64,000 bases of DNA. It comes from Pseudomonas panipatensis. GTDB taxonomy: Bacteria; Pseudomonadota; Gammaproteobacteria; Pseudomonadales; Pseudomonadaceae. Below, piece after piece: positions 56,232 to 63,499 of this stretch. The stretch is from the NCBI RefSeq assembly GCF_900099785.1, contig NZ_FNDS01000002.1:620001-684000 (forward strand). The letters are read 5' to 3'. How positions within the stretch are numbered: position 1 is the first letter of the stretch; the number at the start of each line of letters is the position of its first letter. The notes beneath the pieces were generated by a model that made no database searches, had not been told where the DNA came from, and was given only the letters and a program-made list of their open reading frames with translations. Both the position numbers and the translations under genes were made by a program.

Positions 56232-57023
56232 CTATGCACGGAACGACACCCGGGCGCTGCCCAGGCCGTCGATGTCCAGTTCGAAGCGGTCGCCGGCAGC
56301 CACCGGCTCCAGCGGGACCAGGGAACCGGAGAGGATGATCTCGCCGGCCTTGAAGGGAATGCCGAAGGCGCCCAGGGTGTTGGCCAGCCAGGCCACCGCG
56401 GTGAGCGGGTTGCCCTGCACCGCCGAGCCGAGGCCTTCGCTGAGCGGCGCGCCGTTCTTGAACACGCGCATGCGCAGGTTGGGCAGGTCCAGCTCGCGCG
56501 GGTCGCGCTCGCGCGTCCCCAGCACGAACACCCCGCAGGAGGCGTTATCGGCCACCGTGTCCTGGATGCGGATGCGCCAGTCGTGGATGCGCGAGTCGAC
56601 GATCTCGAAACAGGCCATCACGCACTCGCTGGCGGCCAGCACGTCGGCTTCGGTGACGCCCGGCCCGCACAGGTCGGACTTCAGGCGGAAGGCGATCTCG
56701 CCCTCGGCGCGCGGCTGGATCAGGCGGTTCTCCGACAGCGAAATGTCGGCGCCATCGGCGAACCACATGTGCCGCGTGATAAAGCCGAAGTCCGGCTGGT
56801 GCACGTCGAGCATGCGCTGCACCGCCGCCGAAGTGACACCGATCTTCTTGCCGACCAGTTCGTCGCCGGCGGCCAGGCGGCGCTGCAGGATGCGCCGGGA
56901 AATCTCATAGGCATCCTCGATGCCGATGTCCGCCCAGCGCTCGGTCAGCGGCGCCAGCGTGCAGCCGTTGAGCAGCGCCTGGTAGAGCATGTCGGCGTGA
57001 TGTTCGCGCAAGGCTTCGCTCAT
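56232..57023 (-). CDS. tesE: 2-keto-4-alkenoate hydratase (DmpE/TesE type)
   Basis: 263 residues. Hydrates 2-oxo-4-pentenoate-like (steroid: 2-hydroxyhexa-2,4-dienoate) products of meta-cleavage. GKKIGVTSAAVQRML, RAEGEIAFRLKSDL (metal-binding Glu pair) and GNPLTAVAWLANTL are the family motifs. ATG at 57023 overlaps the hydrolase stop (ATGA). Confidence 0.9.
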   Translation of the reverse strand: MSEALREHHADMLYQALLNGCTLAPLTERWADIGIEDAYEISRRILQRRLAAGDELVGKKIGVTSAAVQRMLDVHQPDFGFITRHMWFADGADISLSENRLIQPRAEGEIAFRLKSDLCGPGVTEADVLAASECVMACFEIVDSRIHDWRIRIQDTVADNASCGVFVLGTRERDPRELDLPNLRMRVFKNGAPLSEGLGSAVQGNPLTAVAWLANTLGAFGIPFKAGEIILSGSLVPLEPVAAGDRFELDIDGLGSARVSFRA

Positions 57024-57847
57024 GCCGCGCCCTCCGCCAGGAAGGCCAGGGTTTCGCGGTTGAACAGCGCGCGGTGCTCGACCATCACCCAGTGCCCGCA
57101 TTCGCTGAGCAGGACGAAACGGATGTGGCGGCAGGCGCCCATCAGCGTCTGCGCGCCGCTGGCCGGGCAGAATTTGTCGTCCATGCCCCAGAAGCCGAGG
57201 ATCGGGCAGCTCAGCTCGCCCAGCCGCGCGGCCAGGTTCGGCACCTGCATGCGGGTCAGCACGCAGCGCGGTTGCTCGCGCACCACGGCGACCCGCTCGT
57301 CGACCGTTTCATCGCTGATCAGCGCGGCATCGTGGAGTTGCAGCGAGAGCAGCCGGCGCATGCCCGCGGCATCGTTCAGCTCGCCGTTGGCGAAGGCCGC
57401 GCCCATCTGCTGGATGCCTTCCATCTGCTGGTAGTACTGCTCTTTCTCCATCAGCCCGCCGGGCGCCATCAGCACCAGGCGCGCGACGCGCTGCGGCTGG
57501 TCGAGGGCGAGCTTGAGGGCGATGGCGCCGCCCAGCGAATTGCCCACCAGGGTGCAGCGGGGGATATCCAGGGCATCGAGCAGGCCGCTGACGGCGGCGA
57601 CGAAGAAGTCCAGCGTGTAGTCGGTTTCCGGTTTGTCGCTGGCGCCGTAGCCGGGCAGGTCGGGAACGATCACGCGGTAGCCGGCGGCGGCGAATTCCGG
57701 GTAGTTCTGCTTGAAGTTGCTGTGGCCGCTGGCGCCCGGCCCGCTGCCATGGATGAACAGCAGCGGTTCGCCGGCGCCGCTGTCGAGGTAGTGCAAGCGG
57801 AGTCCATCGTTGAGGGTGACGAAGTGCCCTTTCGGCAAGGCGGCCAT
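57020..57847 (-). CDS. tesD: meta-Cleavage-product hydrolase (TesD/HsaD-like)
   Basis: 275-residue alpha/beta hydrolase. Oxyanion HGSGPGASG, nucleophile Ser104 in GNSLGG, acid in WGMDDKFCP (Asp223 or Asp224) and His252 in ECGHWVM. The pattern is closer to what I recall of HsaD/TesD than of DmpD, and with a ketosteroid isomerase nearby the C-C bond cleaved is probably in a 4,5-9,10-diseco-steroid. Phenol-type substrates cannot be excluded. First gene of the operon, after a palindromic operator. Confidence 0.82.
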   Translation of the reverse strand: MAALPKGHFVTLNDGLRLHYLDSGAGEPLLFIHGSGPGASGHSNFKQNYPEFAAAGYRVIVPDLPGYGASDKPETDYTLDFFVAAVSGLLDALDIPRCTLVGNSLGGAIALKLALDQPQRVARLVLMAPGGLMEKEQYYQQMEGIQQMGAAFANGELNDAAGMRRLLSLQLHDAALISDETVDERVAVVREQPRCVLTRMQVPNLAARLGELSCPILGFWGMDDKFCPASGAQTLMGACRHIRFVLLSECGHWVMVEHRALFNRETLAFLAEGAA

Positions 57848-57910
57848 GGCGGTGTTCCTCGGCTGGTCGTGGTCGCCGGGATTATTCCGGCGGCTCTGCC
57901 GCGGCGGCAT

Positions 57911-57957
57911 CGTCCGAGAGGACTAGCGCCGCGGCCGCCCCCTAGTCCCTTCGGACG
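57911..57957. promoter_or_regulatory. Palindromic operator between divergent catabolic units
   Basis: CGTCCGAGAGGACTAG at 57911-57926 and CTAGTCCCTTCGGACG at 57942-57957 are inverted copies with only two mismatches over 16 positions, separated by 15 bp, in the 168-bp region between the hydrolase operon and the SDR/SRPBCC unit. It is a strong candidate regulator site; the regulator itself is not in the window. Confidence 0.62.
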
Positions 57958-58015
57958 TGGGCGCGGCGGCGCCGGCGACCTAGGCTGCAAGCCTTATCGC
58001 AAGAGAGGAGCAGTC

Positions 58016-58792
58016 ATGAGCGATGCATTGGATTTCAGCGGCCAGGTGGTGCTGGTCACCGGCGGCGGCAAGGGCGTTGGCCGTGGCATCAGCCAGCGCT
58101 TTCTGGAACAGGGCGCCGAGGTCATCATCTGCGGCCGCGAAGCGCCCGCCGAGCTGCCCCGCCAGGGGACGCGCGAGGCCTGGTTCGTGCCCTGCGACGT
58201 GCGTGATTTCGCGCAGTTGCAGGCGCTGCTGGCGGCCATCGACGAACGCTTCGGCCGCCTCGACGTGCTGGTCAACAACGCCGGCGGCGCGCCCCATGCC
58301 GATGCCGCCAGCGCCTCGCCACGCTTCTCCGAGGCGATCATCCGCCTCAACCTGCTGGCGCCGCTGAACCTCTGCCAACTGGCCAACCAGCGCATGCAGG
58401 CGCAGGCCAACGGCGGCGCCATCATCAACATCTGCAGCGTCAGCGCCATCCGCCCCTCGCCGGGCACCGCCGCCTACGGCGCGGCCAAGGCCGGGCTGAT
58501 CAACCTGAGCCATTCGCTGGCGGTGGAGTGGGCGCCGAAGGTGCGCATCAACTCGGTGATCGGCGGCCTGATCCAGACCGAGCAGGCGCACTTGCACTAT
58601 GGCGACGAGGCCGGCCTGGAGCGGGTCGCGCGGACCATCCCGCTGGGGCGCCTGGCACTGCCGCGAGACATCGCCGACGCCTGCCTGTTCCTCGCCTCGC
58701 CGCTGGCCGCCCATGTCAGCGGCGCCGAGCTGGCGGTCCACGGCGGCGGCGAGCGGCCGGGCTTCCTCGATGCCGCCACGGCGCGCACCTGA
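58016..58792 (+). CDS. Short-chain dehydrogenase/reductase in catabolic cluster
   Basis: 258-residue classical SDR: cofactor motif TGGGKGVG (about 15-22), NNAG (87-90), Tyr154-xxx-Lys158 and a Ser in NICSVSA. AGAGGAG upstream of the ATG. Divergent from tesD and followed four bases later by an SRPBCC protein. Likely oxidises a hydroxysteroid or its CoA ester, as related SDRs in actinobacterial cholesterol clusters do, but the exact step cannot be assigned. Confidence 0.85.
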   Translation: MSDALDFSGQVVLVTGGGKGVGRGISQRFLEQGAEVIICGREAPAELPRQGTREAWFVPCDVRDFAQLQALLAAIDERFGRLDVLVNNAGGAPHADAASASPRFSEAIIRLNLLAPLNLCQLANQRMQAQANGGAIINICSVSAIRPSPGTAAYGAAKAGLINLSHSLAVEWAPKVRINSVIGGLIQTEQAHLHYGDEAGLERVARTIPLGRLALPRDIADACLFLASPLAAHVSGAELAVHGGGERPGFLDAATART

Positions 58793-58796
58793 CGCC

Positions 58797-59288
58797 ATGT
58801 TCAGCGTGCGCCACGAACGCCTCCTGGAGCTGTCCCCGGCGCAGGCCTGGCAACGCCTGCGCGACCTGACCCTGGCGCCGCACTACGTCCCCGGCCTGAC
58901 CGGCAGCGTGCGCCACCCCGGCCCGCTGGAAGGCCCCGGCGCCAGCCGCCGGGTGTTCCTCAAGAGCGGCGCCTTCCTCGACGAAAGCGTGATCCAGTGG
59001 CGCGACGGCCAGGGCTTCGCCCTGCGCCTGCACCGGGCCGAACAGGGGCCGCCCTTCCCTTTCCGCAAGGCGTATTTCCACTATGCGCTGGAGCCCGGCG
59101 GCGACGGTCGTACCTGCCTGCGCCTGAGCCTGGAGGGCGAGTTGCGCGGCGGCTGGCTGACCACGCTGCTGCTGGGCGGCCTGCTGCGGCGCAATGTCGA
59201 ACGCATCGGCGCGAACCTCAAGGCCTTCTACGAAAGCGGGCAGACGCAGAACGCCGATTTTCAGCGCCGCGCCAGATCCGTGCCGTAG
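58797..59288 (+). CDS. SRPBCC-fold protein (START/Bet v 1-like)
   Basis: 163 residues with the SRPBCC pattern of an N-terminal beta strand and helix (HERLLELSPAQAWQRLRDLTLAPHYVPGLTGS), a central antiparallel sheet with YFHYALEPGGDGRTCLRLSLEGEL and a long C-terminal helix. No catalytic signature recognised. The fold binds hydrophobic ligands in a deep pocket, so a sterol or aromatic CoA intermediate is a plausible ligand (inference). Co-transcribed with the SDR. Confidence 0.72.
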   Translation: MFSVRHERLLELSPAQAWQRLRDLTLAPHYVPGLTGSVRHPGPLEGPGASRRVFLKSGAFLDESVIQWRDGQGFALRLHRAEQGPPFPFRKAYFHYALEPGGDGRTCLRLSLEGELRGGWLTTLLLGGLLRRNVERIGANLKAFYESGQTQNADFQRRARSVP

Positions 59289-59340
59289 CGCGGCCGCCGC
59301 GCCGCCCGCCGGGACTGGCGCGGGCGGCGGGCGGGTGGCG

Positions 59341-59724
59341 TCACTCCGGGCGCCGCTCGACGTTGAGTTCGCCCCAGTAGGCCTTCATCGAGCGGATGCG
59401 CCCCTTGTCGTCGAACTCCATCACGTCGATCACGTGGAGGCTGCAGGGTTCGCCGTTCCACATCAGGTCGACGCGCATCGGCATGGCCGCGCAGCCGTTG
59501 CCGGCGACCCGCACCGGGCCGGTCAGTTGCGCGCTGGCCTCGGTGCGGCCGAGGCCCTCGCGGTAGAAGCGCGCGATGGCCTGGAGGCCGACCAGCGCCG
59601 GCGTGCCCACCGGGTCCTCGATCACCGCGTCGTCGGCATACAGGCCGAGGATGCCGTCGATATCGCCGGCATCGACCATTTCCACGTAGCGCGCCATGCG
59701 CCGACGGATCAGTTGCGTGTCCAT
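59341..59724 (-). CDS. ksi: Ketosteroid isomerase (Delta5-3-ketosteroid isomerase)
   Basis: 127 residues from the ATG at 59724. NTF2-like fold, aligning with P. putida KSI without gaps in the core. Catalytic residues are present: Tyr13 (Tyr16 in P. putida KSI), Asp37 in IEDPVG (Asp40) and Asp100 in HVIDVM (Asp103). GPVRVAGNGCAAMPMRVDLMWNG is also shared. Should isomerise delta-5 to delta-4 3-ketosteroids. Last gene of the thiolase operon, which places steroid chemistry in the pathway. Confidence 0.9.
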   Translation of the reverse strand: MDTQLIRRRMARYVEMVDAGDIDGILGLYADDAVIEDPVGTPALVGLQAIARFYREGLGRTEASAQLTGPVRVAGNGCAAMPMRVDLMWNGEPCSLHVIDVMEFDDKGRIRSMKAYWGELNVERRPE

Positions 59725-59737
59725 CTCCCCTCCCGCC

Positions 59738-60940
59738 TCAGGCGATTTCGAACAGGGCCGCGGCACCCATGCCGCCGCCGATGCACATGCTCACCACCAC
59801 GTAGCGCTCGCCGCGCCGACGGCCTTCGAGCAGCGCGTGGCCAACCATGCGCGCGCCGGACATGCCGAACGGATGGCCGATGGCAATGGCGCCGCCGTTG
59901 ACGTTCAGGCGCTCCTCGGGAATGCCCAGGCGCTCCTGGCAGAACAGCACCTGGCAGGCGAAGGCTTCGTTGATCTCCCACAGGCCGATGTCCTCGACGC
60001 CCAGGCCGTGGCGGGCGAGCAGCTTGGGCACGGCGAACACCGGGCCGATGCCCATCTCGTCGGCGTTGCAACCGGCCACCGCCAGGCCACGGTAGATACC
60101 CAGCGGGCGCAGGCCGCGGCGCTCGGCTTCGCGAGCCTCCATCAACACCGACGCCGAGGCGCCGTCGGACAATTGCGAGGCGTTGCCGGCGGTGATGAAG
60201 CGTCCCGCGCCGCTCCACTGGCCGCCCTGCCACACCGGCTCCAGCGCGGCCAGGCTGGCCAGGCTGGTGTCGACGCGATTGCACTCGTCGCGGGTCAGCG
60301 ACACGCTTTCGTGGCGGCTCTCGCCGCTGGCCTTGTCGATCACCAGGCGCTGCGCGGCGAAGGGCACGATTTCCGCGTCGAAGCGCCCGGCCTGCTGGGC
60401 CCGCGCGGTCAACTGCTGGCTGCGCAGGCTGTAGGCATCCTGCGCCTCGCGGGAAATGCCGTAGCGCGTGGCGACGATCTCGGCGGTTTCGATCATCGGG
60501 ATGTACGCCGTCGGGTCCTTGGCGAGCACCGCCGCGGACTGGTTGCGGTAGGCGTTCTTGTGCTTGTTCTGCACCAGCGAGATGGACTCCAGGCCACCGG
60601 CCACGGCGATGTCCAGCTCGTTGCAGACGATGCCCTTGGCGGCGATGGCGATGCTCATCAGCCCCGAAGCGCACTGACGCTCCACGGCCATCCCGGCGAC
60701 GCTCGGCGGCAGGCCGCCGGCGATGGCGCAGAGGCGCCCGAGGTTGTAGGCCTGGGTGCCCTGCTGGGCGGCGGCGCCGATGATCACATCCTCCACCTCG
60801 CCCGGCTCGATGCCGGCGCGACGCACCGCCTCGGCCACCACATGGCCGCCCATGGCCGGCGCCTCGGTGTCGTTGAGGGCGCCGCGGAAGGCCTTGCCGA
60901 TGGCGGTACGCGCGGTGGAGACGATGACGGCTTCTCTCAT
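59738..60940 (-). CDS. Acetyl-CoA C-acyltransferase (thiolase)
   Basis: 400 residues. Nucleophile Cys90 in [32 protein letters not shown] (His) and the second Cys in [10 protein letters not shown]. Thiolytic cleavage of a 3-ketoacyl-CoA, either of the steroid side chain or of the CoA-activated C/D-ring remnant. It resembles neither FadA5 nor FadA6 closely enough to decide. 13 bp before ksi and 104 bp after the MaoC gene. Confidence 0.9.
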   Translation of the reverse strand: MREAVIVSTARTAIGKAFRGALNDTEAPAMGGHVVAEAVRRAGIEPGEVEDVIIGAAAQQGTQAYNLGRLCAIAGGLPPSVAGMAVERQCASGLMSIAIAAKGIVCNELDIAVAGGLESISLVQNKHKNAYRNQSAAVLAKDPTAYIPMIETAEIVATRYGISREAQDAYSLRSQQLTARAQQAGRFDAEIVPFAAQRLVIDKASGESRHESVSLTRDECNRVDTSLASLAALEPVWQGGQWSGAGRFITAGNASQLSDGASASVLMEAREAERRGLRPLGIYRGLAVAGCNADEMGIGPVFAVPKLLARHGLGVEDIGLWEINEAFACQVLFCQERLGIPEERLNVNGGAIAIGHPFGMSGARMVGHALLEGRRRGERYVVVSMCIGGGMGAAALFEIA

Positions 60941-60963
60941 GGGAATTCCTCTCGATGGATGAC

Positions 60964-60989
60964 GGGAAAGGCGCGCGGCGCCTTGTCCC
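60964..60989 (-). terminator. Hairpin between MaoC and thiolase genes
   Basis: GGGA-AAGGCGC-GCG-GCGCCTT-G-TCCC, an 11-bp stem with one bulge and a 3-base loop, in the only large gap (104 bp) of the minus-strand operon. A second short inverted repeat (CCTCTC / GAGGGG) follows. No clear T-tract; attenuation or processing is possible. Confidence 0.45.
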
Positions 60990-61044
60990 CAGCCCTCTCC
61001 CGGCAGCGGCAGAGGGGCGCAATGGGAGGCCCGGGGCGCGCGCC

Positions 61045-61503
61045 TCAGGCCGGGTAGTAACGGCTGATGGTGTCCACCACGCAGCCGGGGCGTTCTTCGC
61101 CGTCGATCTCGACGCTGACGCGGATGGTCGCCTGCACGGCGCCCTTCAACGCCTCGGCGGCGACCAGTTGGGCGCGGCCGCGCACACGCGCGCCGGCTTT
61201 CACCACATTGGGGAAGCGCAGCCGGTCGCAGCCGTAGTTCACCCCCATGGCGAGGCCGCGCACTTCGACGATCTGCGGCAGGAACAGGTTGACCAGCGCC
61301 AGCGTCAGGTAGCCGTGGGCGATGCAGGCGCCATAGGGGCCGCTCGCCGCGCGCACGGGATCGACGTGGATCCACTGGTGGTCGCCGGTGGCCTCGGCGA
61401 ACTGGTCGATGCGCGCCTGCTCGACGCGCAGCCAGGCGCTCACGCCCAGTTCCTCGCCGACGCAGGCGAGCAGCGCCTCGGGATGTTCGAAGACACGCGG
61501 CAT
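61045..61503 (-). CDS. MaoC-like (R)-enoyl-CoA hydratase
   Basis: 152-residue single hot-dog domain. The hydratase-2 motif is present: [18 protein letters not shown] with catalytic Asp41 and His46, then [16 protein letters not shown]. Hydrates an enoyl-CoA intermediate, presumably of side-chain or ring degradation. The ATG is two bases upstream of the SDR stop's minus-strand end, so the gene is tightly packed in the operon. Confidence 0.88.
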   Translation of the reverse strand: MPRVFEHPEALLACVGEELGVSAWLRVEQARIDQFAEATGDHQWIHVDPVRAASGPYGACIAHGYLTLALVNLFLPQIVEVRGLAMGVNYGCDRLRFPNVVKAGARVRGRAQLVAAEALKGAVQATIRVSVEIDGEERPGCVVDTISRYYPA

Positions 61504-61505
61504 GC

Positions 61506-62291
61506 TCAGGCCCTCTGGCTGGAGACCGACAGCACTTCGCCGGTCATGTAGGAGCTGTAGTCGCTGGCCAGGAACATCATCACGTTGGCCACTTCCCAGA
61601 CCTCGGCGGCACGCCCGAAGGCCTCGCGGGCGGCCAGTTGGTCGAGCAGTTCCTTGGGCGCGGATTTGCGCAGGAAGTCGTGCAGGGCGATGCTCGGGCT
61701 CACCGCGTTGATGCGGATGCCATGCTCGGCGGCTTCCACGGCCGCGCAGCGGGTCAGCGCCATCACCCCGGCCTTGGCCGCGGCGTAGTGGCTCTGTTCC
61801 TTCTGCGCGCGCCAGCCGAGCACCGAGGCGTTGTTGACGATGACCCCGGCGCGCCGCTCGATCATCGCCGGCAGCATGGCGCGGGTCATGCGCATGGTGC
61901 CGGTGAGGGTGACGTCGAGGACGCGCTGCCACTCCTCGTCGCTCATCTCCAGCAACAGCCGCGAACCGCCGAGGCCGGCGTTGTTGATCAGCACGTCGAC
62001 ACCGCCCAGGTCGCGCTCGGCGGCGGCCACCAGGGCGCGCACCTGCTCTTCGACGGTGACGTTGCATTCGCGCGTGTAGACCTGGTCCAGCCCGGTGGCC
62101 TCGCGGATCTTCAGCGCCGCTTCCTGCAGCCGGCCTTCATGGATATCGCTGATCATCAGCGCCCGGCAGCCTTCCTCGGCGGCACGCAGGGCGGCGGAGA
62201 AACCGATGCCGGCGCCGGCGGCGGCGGTGATCAGCACCGACTTGCCGCGCAGCAGGCCATGGCCGGGAACGTAGGTGGGGATACTGCTCAT
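61506..62291 (-). CDS. ipdF: IpdF-like hydroxy-steroid-CoA dehydrogenase (SDR)
   Basis: 261-residue SDR with AAAGAGIG cofactor motif (about 23-30), NNAGLGG, Ser156 in [11 protein letters not shown], and Tyr169-Lys173. The stretch around residues 151-205 ([27 protein letters not shown]) and the C-terminal [12 protein letters not shown] match what I recall of IpdF from Mycobacterium, which oxidises the 5-hydroxy group of the CoA-activated indane intermediate (HIP). Sits next to a FadE30-like gene in the same order as in that genus. Confidence 0.78.
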   Translation of the reverse strand: MSSIPTYVPGHGLLRGKSVLITAAAGAGIGFSAALRAAEEGCRALMISDIHEGRLQEAALKIREATGLDQVYTRECNVTVEEQVRALVAAAERDLGGVDVLINNAGLGGSRLLLEMSDEEWQRVLDVTLTGTMRMTRAMLPAMIERRAGVIVNNASVLGWRAQKEQSHYAAAKAGVMALTRCAAVEAAEHGIRINAVSPSIALHDFLRKSAPKELLDQLAAREAFGRAAEVWEVANVMMFLASDYSSYMTGEVLSVSSQRA

Positions 62292-62305
62292 GGGAGTCCT
62301 CTCCT

Positions 62306-63499
62306 TCAGGCGCGCACGCGCGGCTCGCGGGGCATGCCCAGCGCGCGTTCGGCGATGATGTTGCGTTGGATTTCGTTGGTGCCGCCGTAGATGGTGTCGG
62401 AGCGGCTGAAGAGGAACATCGACTGCAGGCGGCCGAGCTGGTACGGCCCGCCCTCCAGCAGTTCGGCCTCGGCGCCGAGCACGTCCATCGCCAGCTTGCC
62501 CAGCTCGACGTGCCAGTTGGCCCAGCACAGCTTGTAGATCATCGCTTCGCGGCGCAGCGTGCCGTCCTGGGCGCCGGAGAGCATGCGCAGCGAGTTGTAG
62601 CGCAGCACGCGCAGGCCGCTCCAGGCCTCGGCGATGCGCTGGCGCAGCAGCGGGTCGCGGGCGGCGCCGTTGGCCTTGGCGATGCGGATGATCTCTTCCA
62701 GCTCGTTGTGGAACAGCATCTGCTGGCCGAGGGTGGACACCCCACGCTCGAAGCCGAGCAGGGCCATGGCGATCTTCCAGCCGTCGCCGGGCGCGCCGAG
62801 CAGGTTCTCGGCAGCGGTCTCGGCGTCGTCGAAGAACACTTCGTTGAATTCCGAGGTGCCGGTGAGCTGTTCGATGGGGCGCACGCTGATGCCCTGCTGG
62901 GCCATCGGCACCAGCAGGAACGACAGGCCCTGGTGGCCGACGCTGCCCGGCTCGCTGCGGGCGATGACGAAGCACCAGTCGGATTCGTGGGCCAGCGAGG
63001 TCCAGACCTTCTGCCCGCTGATGCGCCACTTGCCGCTGGCGGCGTCGAAGCTGGCGCGGGTCTTGACGTTGGCCAGGTCGGAGCCGGCGCCCGGCTCGGA
63101 GTAGCCCTGACACCAGAATTCGCGGCCGGCGACGATGCCCGGCAACAGCCGGCGCTTCTGCTCCGGGGTGCCGAAGGCGGCGATGGTCGGACCGGCCAGG
63201 CCTTCGCCGATGTGGCCCATGCGTCCCGGTCCGCCGGCGCGGGCGTACTCCTCGTGGAAGATCACCTGCTGGCTGATCGACAGACCGCGGCCGCCGTCTT
63301 CCGCGGCCCAGCCGACGCAGGTCCAGCGGCCCTCGGCGAGCTTGCGCTCCCAGGCTTTGCGTTGCTCGGGGAAGCTGTGCTCGTCGCCCGGTCCGCCACG
63401 GAAGCGCAACGGCTCGAACTCGCCGCCCAGGTTGTCCGCCAGCCAACTGGCGACCTCGGCGCGGAAGGCTTCGTCCGCGTCGCTGAAATGGATCTTCAT
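62306..63499 (-). CDS. FadE30-like acyl-CoA dehydrogenase
   Basis: 397 residues. FAD-dependent alpha,beta-dehydrogenation of an acyl-CoA. LTCLGW-like TCVGWAAEDGGRGLS (about 60-73), CQGYSEPGAGSD (130-141), GQKVWTSLAH, and TGTSEFNEVFFDD near residue 220. The pattern matches FadE30-type enzymes of C/D-ring degradation (family recalled). Its ATG overlaps the stop of the upstream acyl-CoA dehydrogenase (ATGA), a pairing typical of heteromeric steroid acyl-CoA dehydrogenases. Confidence 0.82.
   Translation of the reverse strand: MKIHFSDADEAFRAEVASWLADNLGGEFEPLRFRGGPGDEHSFPEQRKAWERKLAEGRWTCVGWAAEDGGRGLSISQQVIFHEEYARAGGPGRMGHIGEGLAGPTIAAFGTPEQKRRLLPGIVAGREFWCQGYSEPGAGSDLANVKTRASFDAASGKWRISGQKVWTSLAHESDWCFVIARSEPGSVGHQGLSFLLVPMAQQGISVRPIEQLTGTSEFNEVFFDDAETAAENLLGAPGDGWKIAMALLGFERGVSTLGQQMLFHNELEEIIRIAKANGAARDPLLRQRIAEAWSGLRVLRYNSLRMLSGAQDGTLRREAMIYKLCWANWHVELGKLAMDVLGAEAELLEGGPYQLGRLQSMFLFSRSDTIYGGTNEIQRNIIAERALGMPREPRVRA

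Noticed and set aside
54266-57847. Phenol or catechol meta-cleavage (dmp/xyl) operon as the main reading
   Set aside because: No phenol hydroxylase, catechol 2,3-dioxygenase or ferredoxin gene accompanies it, and the adjacent operon has a ketosteroid isomerase and IpdF/FadE30 types. It is kept only as an alternative.
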